This document shows, piece by piece, positions 16,191-24,918 of a DNA stretch of 64,000 nt. The notes under the pieces were generated by a model. It was not told the DNA's origin. It was given only the letters and a program-made list of their open reading frames with translations, and ran no database searches. Source of the DNA: an uncultured Bacteroidales bacterium. GTDB lineage: Bacteria > Bacteroidota > Bacteroidia > Bacteroidales > Muribaculaceae. The stretch's first letter is position 1. Every line of letters begins with the position of its first letter. The position numbers and the translations under genes were made by a program. The DNA is taken from positions 1 through 64,000 of the forward strand of contig CACYRK010000005.1 in the NCBI GenBank assembly GCA_902776835.1, read 5' to 3'.

Positions 16191-16231
16191 TTGGTGGTTG
16201 ATTTTGGGATGTGATTATGGTTATTTGGCGC

Positions 16232-16268
16232 AAAAATAGAGGCTGTTGCTGGTGTTGCAACAGCCTCT
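16232..16268 (-). terminator. Intrinsic terminator of the GH31 gene
   Basis: A perfect 12-base stem AGAGGCTGTTGC / GCAACAGCCTCT (16238-16249 with 16257-16268) and a 7-base loop. On the minus strand ATTTTTG follows. It lies beyond the 14-base repeat array, about 140 bases after the stop. Confidence 0.75.
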
Positions 16269-16287
16269 GGTGCGTTGTCGTGGTTTT

Positions 16288-16413
16288 GGCGGCGCTCACA
16301 TGGCGGCGCTCACTCGGCGGCGGTTACTGGACCGCGCTTACATGGCGGTGGTTACTCGGCGGCGCTCACATGGCGGCGGTTACTCGGCCGCGCTCACATG
16401 GTGGTGCTCACTG
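16288..16413. repeat. 14-base tandem array, nine units, running into the GH31 stop codon
   Basis: Nine contiguous 14-base units of the form GGCGGCG[CG]T[CT]AC[AT][TCG], such as GGCGGCGCTCACAT and GGCGGCGGTTACTC, fill the space exactly. The last unit contains the GH31 stop codon (16408-16410). The array is transcribed as the 3' untranslated region of that gene. Confidence 0.85.
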
Positions 16414-18780
16414 GATTGTGATTGTGGTGGGTGCAGCGACGCTCACCGCTACGGTGAGCCTTGCGGCGGCCTTGTCGTAACCGAAGCGCGCGTTCTTGCC
16501 GTTGATGGTCACCCGGCGGGGCTTGGCGGTGATGTCAGGCATCACGAGTTGGTATTGCTTCGCAATGCTGGTGCCATCGATATTGCCCTCGGGGGTGATG
16601 GTGATCTCGTAGCCGCCGTTGAGCGGCTTGGCAGCAAAATGTATCAGGCGGTGCTTACCCTCGGCCAGGGTGCCGGTGGAGTGCATGTCGTCGTCGAAGA
16701 GGGTGTAACTTGACTCGGCATTGCTGTGATAGTACACGATGTCGAGTTGGTCGGGGTTGTAGTCGCCCACGTTCTCCATATGGCCCGTGGCACGCGGCAG
16801 GAAGGCTCCGGCGCGGACAAAGAGCGGCAGCACGTCGATCGGTGTGGGGTAGACCGTGGTGGTGTGGCCGGCAAAGCGCTTCGACGGGTTGTTATAGTCG
16901 ACCCACTCGCCGTCGGGGAAGGCGATGGTGCGCTGGGTGGCGCCCTGCGTCATCACCGGAGCCACCATTACGTCGCGGCCCCACAAGTACTGGTCGCTGA
17001 TGTCGTCGTACTGGCGGATGCCGTTCTGGGCCTCATACAGTCCCAACGGGCGCACCAGCGGCAGGCCCATACTGGCGTTTTCCCACGCCAACGTGTAGTT
17101 GTAGGGCAGCCAGTTGTAGCGCTCGCGAATGATGCGCAGCGTAAGGTCGCCAAACTCCTTGTAGTTGTAAGGCTCGGCCTGATAAGTGGAGTGGGTGCGC
17201 AGCACGGGCGAGAACAGGCCCAACTGCAGCCAGCGGATATACAGTTCGCCATCGCGCTTATTCTCGGGGTCAACGGCAAAGCCACCCACGTCGTGCGACA
17301 TATATCCCAAGCCGCTCAAGCCGGTGTTGAGCATGATGTTGACTTGCGGAGCCAGGCCGCCCCACGAGCGCGACACGTCGGTCGACCACGGGAACACCGA
17401 GTAGCGTTGCAGGCCAGCGGTGCCGGCGCGCATCATCGTCATCAGTCTTCGGTCGGGGAATTCGCTCTTGAACATGTCGTAGATGATTGAACTCCAGTCG
17501 TTGCCGTAGAGGTTGTGATACTGCTCGGCCGTCAGTCCGTTGTTGTGGCAAATCTCCAGCGGGTGCTTTTCCGGCTCGCCCAGGTCGCCCCACCAGCCGG
17601 TCACGCCCTCGTCGGTGAGTTGCTTGTAGCGGTTGCTCAGCCACTGGCGTGTGGCGGGGTTCGACACGTCGAACATGCCTCCTTCGCCCACCCAAATCAC
17701 CACGTTTTGCGTGGTGTCGGTGCCTGCCGTCTTGCACAGCAGGCCGTCGCGGTCGAGTTCGCGGAAGTTGTCGATAGCGCGGCCGTTGGTCAGCACATAA
17801 GGTTGTGAGATGGTCACTACATTCACTCCCTGGCGCTTGAAGTCGGCGAGCATCTTGCGGTGGTCGGGCCATTGCTCTTTGTCCCACTCCAGACGGCCCA
17901 TGTCTTCCTCCTTGCCGTACCAGTAGAGGTCAAACACAATGCCGTCGAGCGGATAGCCCTCGCGCTTCAGCGTGTCGACGGTGGCCTCGCTCTCATGCTG
18001 GTCGCGGTAGCCGTATTTGCTGGTGATGTAGCCAAGCGTCCACAACGGCGGCAGGTCTTGGCGGCCAACCAGCCACGTGAAGTTCTTAACCACCTCGTCG
18101 ACCTTGCCGTTGCCGTTGATAATATAGTACGACACCGGGGCAGGGCGGGTGGTGCTGTATTCCAGGCCGTCCTCGCCCACGATCAGCGTCGAGCGGCAAA
18201 AGTCGTCGAAGAAGATGCCGTAGCCTCGCGACGAAATCACCATGGGCATGGTGATGCCCATCTGGTTGGTGCGGCTCTCACCGCCCTGGTAGCCGTAATT
18301 TTGGGCGTTATAGTTCACCAGGGTGTCGCCCATGAGGTTGAACGAGAGGCCGCGCTCACCGGCGCCGTAGAACGACTCGCCGCTGGGGTGCTGAAGGCGC
18401 ACCGTGCCATTCTCGCGGTCAAACAAATCGGTCACACACAGCGTGTTGCCGCACATGATTGCCACGCTCTTAGCCTTCTCGTCGACGATGGCCCGCATGC
18501 CGCTGCTGGTGCTCAGCAACTTGGTGTCGCCGCCCGTGCGTGTGATGGTGAGTTGCGGATGTGCCGCACTCTGGGCCGGTTCGCTCAGCAGCGTCGGCAA
18601 CTGCGGCGCCAACACGCCGTCCTGCGTGACGCTCACGCGAAGTATGTCGGGTGTGATGGCCGTCACACTGATTGATTGATGGCGGGCGGCGTCGCGAACG
18701 ACAAGGCTCGTCGGCTGCGCACTCGCCACCGTGGCGAGCAGCACAATGCCTATCAAGGCGAGGATTTTTCTGCAATTCAT
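16408..18780 (-). CDS. Glycoside hydrolase family 31 (alpha-glucosidase type), secreted
   Basis: GH31 enzymes release alpha-linked glucose or xylose from the non-reducing end of glycans. From the ATG at 18780 the protein has 790 residues and a signal peptide (MNCRKILALIGIVLLATVASA); an ATG 24 bases earlier adds eight residues and would spoil it. The N-terminal beta domain (to about 220) leads into the barrel: PPLWTLGYITSKYGY, DGIVFDLYWYG, TISQPYVL, GWWGDLGEPEKHP (acid and nucleophile region) and RMMTMMRAGTAGLQRYSVFPW-type sequence with WSTDVSRSWGGL. The C-terminal part holds ALPLFVRAGAFLP-like DVLPLFVRAGAFLPR. It probably acts in the periplasm. A nitroreductase gene lies 36 bases upstream on the same strand. 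Confidence 0.88.
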   Translation of the reverse strand: MNCRKILALIGIVLLATVASAQPTSLVVRDAARHQSISVTAITPDILRVSVTQDGVLAPQLPTLLSEPAQSAAHPQLTITRTGGDTKLLSTSSGMRAIVDEKAKSVAIMCGNTLCVTDLFDRENGTVRLQHPSGESFYGAGERGLSFNLMGDTLVNYNAQNYGYQGGESRTNQMGITMPMVISSRGYGIFFDDFCRSTLIVGEDGLEYSTTRPAPVSYYIINGNGKVDEVVKNFTWLVGRQDLPPLWTLGYITSKYGYRDQHESEATVDTLKREGYPLDGIVFDLYWYGKEEDMGRLEWDKEQWPDHRKMLADFKRQGVNVVTISQPYVLTNGRAIDNFRELDRDGLLCKTAGTDTTQNVVIWVGEGGMFDVSNPATRQWLSNRYKQLTDEGVTGWWGDLGEPEKHPLEICHNNGLTAEQYHNLYGNDWSSIIYDMFKSEFPDRRLMTMMRAGTAGLQRYSVFPWSTDVSRSWGGLAPQVNIMLNTGLSGLGYMSHDVGGFAVDPENKRDGELYIRWLQLGLFSPVLRTHSTYQAEPYNYKEFGDLTLRIIRERYNWLPYNYTLAWENASMGLPLVRPLGLYEAQNGIRQYDDISDQYLWGRDVMVAPVMTQGATQRTIAFPDGEWVDYNNPSKRFAGHTTTVYPTPIDVLPLFVRAGAFLPRATGHMENVGDYNPDQLDIVYYHSNAESSYTLFDDDMHSTGTLAEGKHRLIHFAAKPLNGGYEITITPEGNIDGTSIAKQYQLVMPDITAKPRRVTINGKNARFGYDKAAARLTVAVSVAAPTTITIQ

Positions 18781-18816
18781 ATCTCTGTTCTTTAACTTAT
18801 GCAACTCTTATGTGAC

Positions 18817-19356
18817 TCACTTCACAATGCGGTAGTAGCCCGCTTTGCGAGGCTTGCGCTGGCTTGGCGTAAACTCATCGGCAGGATAGCCCAGCGAGAT
18901 GGCGCCCACGCCAATCAGGCCCTCGGGCAGGCCGAAGCGTTTCATCAGCGCTTGACCCTCGGCGGTCTCAAACATCTCGCGCTCGCGGTGTATCCAGCAC
19001 GCGCCCAGCCCCACGGCATGGGCGGCATTCATCATGTTGCCCAGCACCAGGGTGCCGTCGCAAACCGACGTCGGCCTGACCTCGGGTTTCGAGGCAAATA
19101 CCAGCACGATTGTCGGCGCGCCGTAGTAGGGGTTGATGTCGCCGCGGCCAAACACCTCGGCATTCATCTTCACCAACTGCTTGATGATTTCACTGTCCTG
19201 CACGGCCACAATCCATGGGTCTTGCATGCCCATGCCGGTGGGGGCGTAAGTGCCCGCTTCGAGCACGGCCGTCAGTTCGTCGTCCTTGATTTGCTCACTG
19301 CTGAATGCGCGCACGCTGTGCCGTTCACGCAATATTTTCAAAAATTCGTTATCCAT
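18817..19356 (-). CDS. Nitroreductase-family protein
   Basis: A 179-residue FMN enzyme of the small NfsA/FRase-like nitroreductase family, using NAD(P)H to reduce nitroaromatics or quinones in the cytoplasm. It starts MDNEFLKILRERHSVRAFSS, the typical opening with the RHSVRxF phosphate-binding stretch. It continues with VLEAGTYAPTGMGMQDPW, GDINPYYGAPTIVLVFA, DGTLVLGNMMNAAHAVGLGACWI (dimer and FMN contacts) and GLPEGLIGVGAISLGYPADE. A standard promoter lies upstream. The GH31 gene follows after 36 bases and may be read through. Confidence 0.85.
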   Translation of the reverse strand: MDNEFLKILRERHSVRAFSSEQIKDDELTAVLEAGTYAPTGMGMQDPWIVAVQDSEIIKQLVKMNAEVFGRGDINPYYGAPTIVLVFASKPEVRPTSVCDGTLVLGNMMNAAHAVGLGACWIHREREMFETAEGQALMKRFGLPEGLIGVGAISLGYPADEFTPSQRKPRKAGYYRIVK

Positions 19357-19386
19357 AACAAATTCATTTTAATTTCTTTCCAACCG

Positions 19387-19394
19387 CAAAGTTA
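19387..19394 (-). promoter_or_regulatory. Promoter -7 box for the nitroreductase gene
   Basis: TAACTTTG (then C) on the minus strand, about 30 bases before the start at 19356. Confidence 0.6.
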
Positions 19395-19453
19395 ACAAAA
19401 AATATTGTCACCGCAAAACGCCGAATGCGTTCGCTATCCCGCAGTTATGTTGA

Positions 19454-19490
19454 AAAAACCTAGATGTTCTAGGTCCTCTAGGTTTTCTAG
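19454..19490 (-). terminator. CTAG-array terminator after the methyltransferase gene
   Basis: On the minus strand AACCTAGA pairs with TCTAGGTT (19457-19464 with 19477-19484), followed by TTTTTT-type sequence. The same stretch is a 9-base-period array with CTAG at each start (19461, 19470, 19479, 19488). Confidence 0.6.
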
Positions 19491-19520
19491 AATCCCCTGG
19501 CGAAAGCCATTTTGGTGGCG

Positions 19521-20753
19521 TTATGGCTTGTGGCAGATGAGCAGGATGTGGCTGGGCTTGGCGGCGGGGGTGGGGGAGACGGTGGTGCCGAAGATATAGG
19601 TGTCGCCACCGTCGCGCAGCCGCAGGCGTTGGGCCAGGGCGGGGGCGCTGAGGGGGAAGTTGCGCACCGCCACATTGGCATGCGTGATGCCGGCCAATGC
19701 AGCCTTGAGGTCGCGCTTGTTGAGCGTGGTCACCGCGTCGACCACAAACTCTCGTCCGGGGAAATCGGGCACGCGTTGCTGCGACACGCACAGGTGGCTG
19801 TCGCGCCCGGCAAGCAGCACGCCGTAGTGCTCGGCAAGCAAGGCATGGCAACCAGCCTTCATCAGCGAGGCGTTAGGCTCATAGAGGTAGAGCGGCGCGC
19901 CGGGCGTGCCGTCCCACAGCGCGGGCGACGGAGCCGATGCACCAAACTCGTAGGTGAAGTCATCGCCGTCGTTAACGCAATGTACCATCGTGGCACCGCT
20001 ATGGCCAGGCTCCAGCACGAGCAGTAACTCCTTGCACTCGCCCGCCACGCTCAGGATGTGCACCTGCGCCACATTGGGCAGGCTGGCGACAGCCTGGCTG
20101 ACGTCGAGCATGGGCGACAATTTGATAATCACGCGTCGCGCGCGCGCAAGCATGGCCGGAGCGAGGGCCGTGACGTCGGGCGTGCAGTCGGCAAGGCGAA
20201 ACACGCGGTTGCCGGCCTTGTCGCGCCGCGCTGGGTCGATGTAGATGGTGTCGGCTGGCTCCATGGTCTCGAGGTAGCGCGTGCCGTCGTCATTGATTAC
20301 CCTTGCATGAGTCAGGCCAAGCACTTCGCAGTTGTGGTGAACGATGGCGCACAGTGCGGGCTGGATTTCGATGTAGGTGGCACGCTTGCAGCGGCTGGCC
20401 ATAAAGGCGAAGTCCACGCCGAAGCCGCCGGTGAGGTCCACCAGACTGTCGCCGCTCACCAGCGCCGTCTTATACATCGCCGTGACCTGCGACGAGCATT
20501 GCTCCATGGCCAGGCGTGGCGGAAAGATAAGGTTCGGATTGTCGGCCCACAGCGGCAGTTTCGTGGCGGCGATGCGTCGTGCGGCAATTTGGTCGAGTGC
20601 GCACGGCAGGTCCACGTCGGGGTAGCGGTCGGCTTGCAAGGCCAGTTGCCGCACATCGTCGTGCGCGTGCGCGCGCGCAAACGCCGTCACGGCTTGCCAC
20701 CGCGCCGCCTCTTGTGGCGTCATGGCGGGCCACTGCCGTTCGTCACTTGCCAT
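19521..20753 (-). CDS. SAM-dependent methyltransferase with THUMP-like C-terminal domain
   Basis: The ATG at 20753 gives 410 residues; the longer upstream frame only reads through the rarA gene. The N-terminal helical region leads to NPNLIFPPRLAMEQCSSQVT. A Rossmann-type SAM-binding core follows (DLTGGFGVDFAFMA at about 105-118, then YIEIQPAL). The motif-IV-like IYIDPARRD is at about 170-178. A THUMP-like C-terminal part (VVDAVTTLNKRDLKAAL; ANVAVRNFPLSAPAL) is typical of Bacteroidota proteins named THUMP-like-domain or class I SAM methyltransferases. An RNA substrate is likely by family but is not shown. It overlaps the end of rarA by 11 bases and is the last gene of the 26564-19521 operon. 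Confidence 0.8.
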   Translation of the reverse strand: MASDERQWPAMTPQEAARWQAVTAFARAHAHDDVRQLALQADRYPDVDLPCALDQIAARRIAATKLPLWADNPNLIFPPRLAMEQCSSQVTAMYKTALVSGDSLVDLTGGFGVDFAFMASRCKRATYIEIQPALCAIVHHNCEVLGLTHARVINDDGTRYLETMEPADTIYIDPARRDKAGNRVFRLADCTPDVTALAPAMLARARRVIIKLSPMLDVSQAVASLPNVAQVHILSVAGECKELLLVLEPGHSGATMVHCVNDGDDFTYEFGASAPSPALWDGTPGAPLYLYEPNASLMKAGCHALLAEHYGVLLAGRDSHLCVSQQRVPDFPGREFVVDAVTTLNKRDLKAALAGITHANVAVRNFPLSAPALAQRLRLRDGGDTYIFGTTVSPTPAAKPSHILLICHKP

Positions 20754-22050
20754 CGGTGTTGTTGGGGCTGTTGTTGCTGTGCCACAGCGCGTTGTGCCGT
20801 GCCGCCAACTTGGCCTCGGCGGGGTTGTCCTGCGGCACCCACAACTGCGGATGCTTGAGTTCCTCGGGCATGTACTGCTGTAGCACAAAGTGGCCCGGAT
20901 AGTCGTGGGCATAGCGGTAATCCTTGCCGTAGCCCAGTTGCTTCATCAACTTCGTGGGCGCGTTGCGCAAGTGCAGCGGCACTGGGGCGTTACCCGTCTG
21001 CTGCACCAGTTCGAGCGCGGTGTCAATGGCCAAATAGGCGCTGTTGCTCTTGGGCGACGTGGCCAGATAGATGGCGCACTCGCTCAGCGGGATGCGCCCC
21101 TCGGGCCACCCAATCTTGTTAATGATGTCGAAAGTGGCGTTGGCCAGCAGCAGCGCGTTGGGGTTGGCCAACCCGATGTCCTCGGCGGCCAGGATGCATA
21201 GGCGCCGCGCGATGAATTTCGGGTCCTCGCCGCCGCTGATCAGCCGTGCCAGCCAGTAGACGGCGGCATCGGGGTCGCTGCCGCGAACACTCTTGATAAA
21301 CGCCGAGATGATGTCGTAGTGCATCTCGCCGTCCTTGTCAAAGGCCAGCGGATTCTGCTGCAGCCGCGAGGTCACGATGTCGTCGTTGATGACAAAGGGC
21401 TCGTGAGCGTTGAGCGACTGCATGATCAGGTCGAGGATGTTGAGCAGTTTGCGCGCGTCGCCACCGGCAAAGCGCAGCAATGCCTCGGTCTGCTCGACGC
21501 GCACCTCGCGGTCGGCAAACATGCTGTCGGTTTTCAGCGTGCGGTCGAGCAATTGCAGCAGGTCGTCGCGGTCGAGCGGGTTGAGCACGTACACTTGCGC
21601 GCGCGAGAGCAACGGGCGTATCACCTCAAAAGACGGGTTCTCGGTCGTGGCGCCAATCAGCGTCACCGTGCCATTTTCCACGGCACCCAGCAGCGAGTCT
21701 TGCTGCGACTTGTTGAAGCGGTGAATCTCGTCGATAAACAGCACCGGGCGGCCCTTGGTGAACATGCTGCGCACGTCGCTGCGGCAACGATCCAGCACCT
21801 CGCGCACCTCTTTCACGCCCGAGGTCACGGCGCTGAGCGTGTAAAACGGCACCTGCGTCTGCTCGGCGATAATCCGTGCCAATGTGGTCTTGCCAACGCC
21901 CGGAGGCCCCCACAGGATGAACGACGAGATGTTGCCGCTCTCAATCATGCGGCGTATCACAGCACCCTCTCCCACAAGGTGCTGCTGACCGATGTAGTCG
22001 TCGAGCGAGTGGGGACGCATGCGCTCGGCAAGTGGTTGATATTGATTCAT
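20743..22050 (-). CDS. rarA: Replication-associated recombination protein A (RarA/MgsA)
   Basis: RarA is a clamp-loader-like AAA+ ATPase that acts at stalled replication forks. The 435-residue protein opens MNQYQPLAERMRPHSLDDYI and IGQQHLVGEGAVI. It has Walker A GPPGVGKTT (about 48-56), Walker B LFIDEIHRFNKSQQD (about 103-117), sensor-1 LIGATTENPSFEV and the sensor-2 helix region. The C-terminal MgsA tetramerisation domain (SVRGSDPDAAVYWLARL; AAEDIGLANPNALLLA; HDYPGHFVLQQYMPEEL) is complete. It sits between the leucine-rich-repeat gene (15 bases) and the methyltransferase (11-base overlap). Confidence 0.95.
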   Translation of the reverse strand: MNQYQPLAERMRPHSLDDYIGQQHLVGEGAVIRRMIESGNISSFILWGPPGVGKTTLARIIAEQTQVPFYTLSAVTSGVKEVREVLDRCRSDVRSMFTKGRPVLFIDEIHRFNKSQQDSLLGAVENGTVTLIGATTENPSFEVIRPLLSRAQVYVLNPLDRDDLLQLLDRTLKTDSMFADREVRVEQTEALLRFAGGDARKLLNILDLIMQSLNAHEPFVINDDIVTSRLQQNPLAFDKDGEMHYDIISAFIKSVRGSDPDAAVYWLARLISGGEDPKFIARRLCILAAEDIGLANPNALLLANATFDIINKIGWPEGRIPLSECAIYLATSPKSNSAYLAIDTALELVQQTGNAPVPLHLRNAPTKLMKQLGYGKDYRYAHDYPGHFVLQQYMPEELKHPQLWVPQDNPAEAKLAARHNALWHSNNSPNNTDGK

Positions 22051-22065
22051 AAGTGTTCTTTAGTG

Positions 22066-23283
22066 TTATTGGTTGGTGGCCACTTTGAAGGTCTTCATGC
22101 CGGCGCGCACGATGTACACGCCATGGGCGGCCACGTCGATTGTGGTGTTGCTGCCGCGATACACCTCACGGCCGGCGAGGTCGTACACCTCGACCACCGT
22201 GGGCTGCTCGACGCCAGTGATGCTGATAATCGTGCCATGGGCGGCCACGACAACCTGCTGGCGTGCCACCGGCTCGACTTGCGACTCTTCCATCTCAACA
22301 ATCTTGCCGAAGTCGCGCCACACCTCGGCGGCACGATAACTCTCGGCTGTGCCGGCGGGCACACAGAGCGTGAGCGGCTGCAGGTTGGCCAGGTAGCCAA
22401 ACGGTGAGGTGACCGGCGTCAGCGCCAACGGCTCGCGCCACAGGCACTGCACCGTGGTCAGACGCGAACAGCCGGCCAGGGCATTGGCACCTATCTGGGT
22501 GACCGTGGCAGGCAGGATGATTTCTTTCAGGGCGCCGCAACTTGCCAAGGCCCACTCGCCGATGCTGGTGAGGCCGCTGGGCAGGTCGATGGAGCGCATA
22601 TTGTCGTTGCCATGAAAAGCGTAGGGGGCAATCTCGCGGGTGCCGTCGGGCACGATAAAGTCGCGCCACGAGGCATTCTTGCGCGGCGAGGCGATGAGGG
22701 TGGCGCCGTCGGCAGTGAACAACACGCCGCCATAACTGGCATAGGCCGTGTTGAGTGCCGACACCTCGATGGCCGCCAACTGGTTGCAGTCGCGGAACGC
22801 CTGAGCGCCGATGTGGCTCACGTTCGCCCCGATGCCGACCGTGCTGAGCGCGCGGCAGCGAAAAAAGGCGTAGTCGCCAATGCTGATCGTGCTGGCGGGC
22901 AACTCGAGGTCGCGCAGACGCTCGCAGCGGGCAAAAGCACGATCACCGATGGCGGTCACTGCGTCGCCGAGGACTACCGTCGTGAGCGAGTCGCAATGGT
23001 TGAAGGCGTAGTCGCCCAGCAGCGTCACGCTGGCGGGCAGCGACACCGTCTTCAGGCTGTGGCTGCCGTTGAAGGCACACCAGCCTAAAGCGGTCACCGT
23101 GTGCCCCTGAACCGACTCGGCAACGGTGATGTTGCCCGATGGAAACTGGTCGCCGAGCACCACGCTCGCGGTGCCGTCGTCGGCGAGGCTGTAGGTTAAC
23201 GGTCCCTCAACGACATCCTGCGCCCGTGCGGCGATGGCGGCAAGCGCCAGAAGCACAACTGTTACGACCTTGCAACGCATCAT
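22066..23283 (-). CDS. Secreted leucine-rich-repeat (BspA-type) protein
   Basis: The 405-residue protein has a signal peptide (MMRCKVVTVVLLALAAIAARA). From about 60 to 300 it carries BspA/LRR_5 repeats of ~23 residues with the pattern [IL]G..AF..C..L..[IV].LP, for example LPASVTLLGDYAFNHCDSL and LGDAVTAIGDRAFARCERL. The last ~60 residues are a short beta tail, VEVYDLAGREVYRGSNTTID and then HGVYIVRAGMKTFKVATNQ, the type used for surface attachment or type IX secretion. Such proteins bind host or bacterial surface partners. Its start overlaps the end of the upstream PAP2 gene by 4 bases (ATGA), so the two are translationally coupled. Confidence 0.85.
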   Translation of the reverse strand: MMRCKVVTVVLLALAAIAARAQDVVEGPLTYSLADDGTASVVLGDQFPSGNITVAESVQGHTVTALGWCAFNGSHSLKTVSLPASVTLLGDYAFNHCDSLTTVVLGDAVTAIGDRAFARCERLRDLELPASTISIGDYAFFRCRALSTVGIGANVSHIGAQAFRDCNQLAAIEVSALNTAYASYGGVLFTADGATLIASPRKNASWRDFIVPDGTREIAPYAFHGNDNMRSIDLPSGLTSIGEWALASCGALKEIILPATVTQIGANALAGCSRLTTVQCLWREPLALTPVTSPFGYLANLQPLTLCVPAGTAESYRAAEVWRDFGKIVEMEESQVEPVARQQVVVAAHGTIISITGVEQPTVVEVYDLAGREVYRGSNTTIDVAAHGVYIVRAGMKTFKVATNQ

Positions 23284-24038
23284 TCCTCGTCTTCGCTGTC
23301 GGTGGTGTATGGCATCAGACTCTCATCAGGAGTCTTGCCTGTTATCTCGTAATACTCGGCCTGTGCGGCAGCCATCTCGGCGCGGAACTCGGGGCTGTTG
23401 TGCAGGCGGGCAAAGCATGCGCCACCCACCACGCGGCCAGCGTTCACGTCACTCTGCCAGTGCGCGCCAACGATGACGCGGCTCTGGCCGAACTCGTAGC
23501 CGCGTTGCAGCACGGCGTCCTGGTTGTCGCCGTTAATCTCCACCAAAAGCAGCGCCATCACCCAGCCGCGCAGCGTGTGGCCCGACGGATAGGAGGTCTG
23601 GCTGAGTGTCTCGCCCGATGCCACCGGCTCGTTGTAGAGTTGGAACGGACGCACGCGCTTGTAATAGTTCTTGCACTTGCTCGAGCCCTTGTTGGCTGTG
23701 CTGATGGCATTGCTGAGCATCAGATAGATGGCAGGGGTGTTCTCTTCCGACAGTTCCAGGCCGAACGGCTCCGAGAATATCTCGCACAGATGGTCGATGC
23801 CGCAGTCGGCATCGGCGATGGCCATAGCGCCACGCTCGGTGTCGCGAATCGACTTGCCCCAGAAGTACTGGCTCATGTCGTAGGCAAACGCCGCGTTAAC
23901 GCTGTCGGGTGGGGGTGGGAGATAGTTTACCGCGTTGGGCATCTCGTCGGTGTGATAGTATGCGTCGGCACGCATTTGCGCGCTGACCGTGATTTGTGCC
24001 AAAACGAGTGTTAAGGCTATAAGTAACGTCTTCTTCAT
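23280..24038 (-). CDS. PAP2-family (class A acid phosphatase type) phosphatase, paralogue 1
   Basis: This 252-residue periplasmic phosphatase has a signal peptide (MKKTLLIALTLVLAQITVSA). All three PAP2 motifs are complete: KNYYKRVRP (Kx6RP), YPSGH and SRVIVGAHWQSD (SRx5Hx3D with the nucleophile His). The N-terminal region shows LPPPPDSVNAAFAYDMSQYF, shared with the three neighbours. Class A acid phosphatases remove phosphate from nucleotides and sugar phosphates. It is the fourth gene in the operon starting at 26564; 13 bases separate it from paralogue 2. It ends in an acidic tail and lacks the GKK-type end seen in paralogues 2 and 4. Confidence 0.88.
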   Translation of the reverse strand: MKKTLLIALTLVLAQITVSAQMRADAYYHTDEMPNAVNYLPPPPDSVNAAFAYDMSQYFWGKSIRDTERGAMAIADADCGIDHLCEIFSEPFGLELSEENTPAIYLMLSNAISTANKGSSKCKNYYKRVRPFQLYNEPVASGETLSQTSYPSGHTLRGWVMALLLVEINGDNQDAVLQRGYEFGQSRVIVGAHWQSDVNAGRVVGGACFARLHNSPEFRAEMAAAQAEYYEITGKTPDESLMPYTTDSEDEE

Positions 24039-24051
24039 TTTGTATGTGTTA

Positions 24052-24885
24052 TTATCTGATCTCTTTCTTGTTTTTGCTCACTACCACGCCACGTGTGTGC
24101 TCGGTGGCGGGGAGGCCGTCGATGGTGTACCACTGTGCGTCGGGCTCGGCATCGACACCCACTTGCGGTGTGGTGGTGATTACCGGCTTGGTGAGTTCGG
24201 CATACTCGGCTTGTGCGGCGGCCATCTCGGCGAGGAATTGGGGGCTGTTGTGCAGGCGCGCGTAACAGGCGCTCGCCACCACGCGGCCGGCATCCACGTC
24301 GCTCTGCCAGTGCGCGCCCACGATGACGCGGCTCTGGCCGTACTCGTAGGCCCGCTTCAGGATGGCGTCCTGGTTGTCGCCGCATACCTCAATCAGCAGC
24401 AGCGCAGCGCTCCACGCCTTCTGCGTGTGCCCCGACGGATAAGACGTCTCGCCCAGGCTCTCGCCGGAGTACATCGGCTCGTTGAAGCGCTGGAACGGAC
24501 GGCGACGGTGGTAATATTCCTTGCACTGCTTCGTGCCGAGGCTGGTGGTGGCAAGGGCATTTTTCAGCATCGTGTAGATGGCGGGTGTCTCGGTCTTGTT
24601 GATATCCAGGCCGAATGGCTCGGAGAAAATCTTCAGGATGTTCGACAGGCTGGAGTTGGAGTCGATGAGCGCCGTATCGCCACGTTCGGTGTCGCGCATC
24701 GCCTTGCCCTGGAAGTACAGGCTCATGTCGCAGGCAAAGGCCACGCTCGTGGTGTCGGGTGGGGGAGGCAGGTAGTTCACGGCATTGGGCATCTGCTCCA
24801 ATTCGTAGTAGGCAGCCCGTTGCTGTGCCATCGCCATCGACGCGGTTATTGCCATGGCGAGTATTGCGAGTAGCGTTTTCCTCAT
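24052..24885 (-). CDS. PAP2-family phosphatase, paralogue 2
   Basis: From the ATG at 24885 (MRKTLLAILAMAITASMAMA, a signal peptide) the product has 277 residues. Motifs KEYYHRRRP, YPSGH and SRVIVGAHWQSDVDAG are intact, so it should be active. After the phosphatase domain there is a ~35-residue tail (WYTIDGLPATEHTRGVVVSK) resembling the short surface tails of Bacteroidales secreted proteins. It shares LPPPPDTTSVAFACDMSLYF with its neighbours. An upstream start at 24903 would place six residues before the signal peptide and is less likely. Confidence 0.87.
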   Translation of the reverse strand: MRKTLLAILAMAITASMAMAQQRAAYYELEQMPNAVNYLPPPPDTTSVAFACDMSLYFQGKAMRDTERGDTALIDSNSSLSNILKIFSEPFGLDINKTETPAIYTMLKNALATTSLGTKQCKEYYHRRRPFQRFNEPMYSGESLGETSYPSGHTQKAWSAALLLIEVCGDNQDAILKRAYEYGQSRVIVGAHWQSDVDAGRVVASACYARLHNSPQFLAEMAAAQAEYAELTKPVITTTPQVGVDAEPDAQWYTIDGLPATEHTRGVVVSKNKKEIR

Positions 24886-24918
24886 GATGATGTTACGGGT
24901 CAAACTTGTTGGTGATAA

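Larger units (their letters stand above)
15498..16237. other. Repeat-rich intergenic region
   Basis: No gene is supported here. It holds five GGGAC-family palindromes: two facing each other (15698-15726, 15841-15869), a direct pair (15922-15952, 15967-15997) and one inverted (16158-16190). The AT-rich stretch 15998-16157 shows nothing else I can name. Confidence 0.55.
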
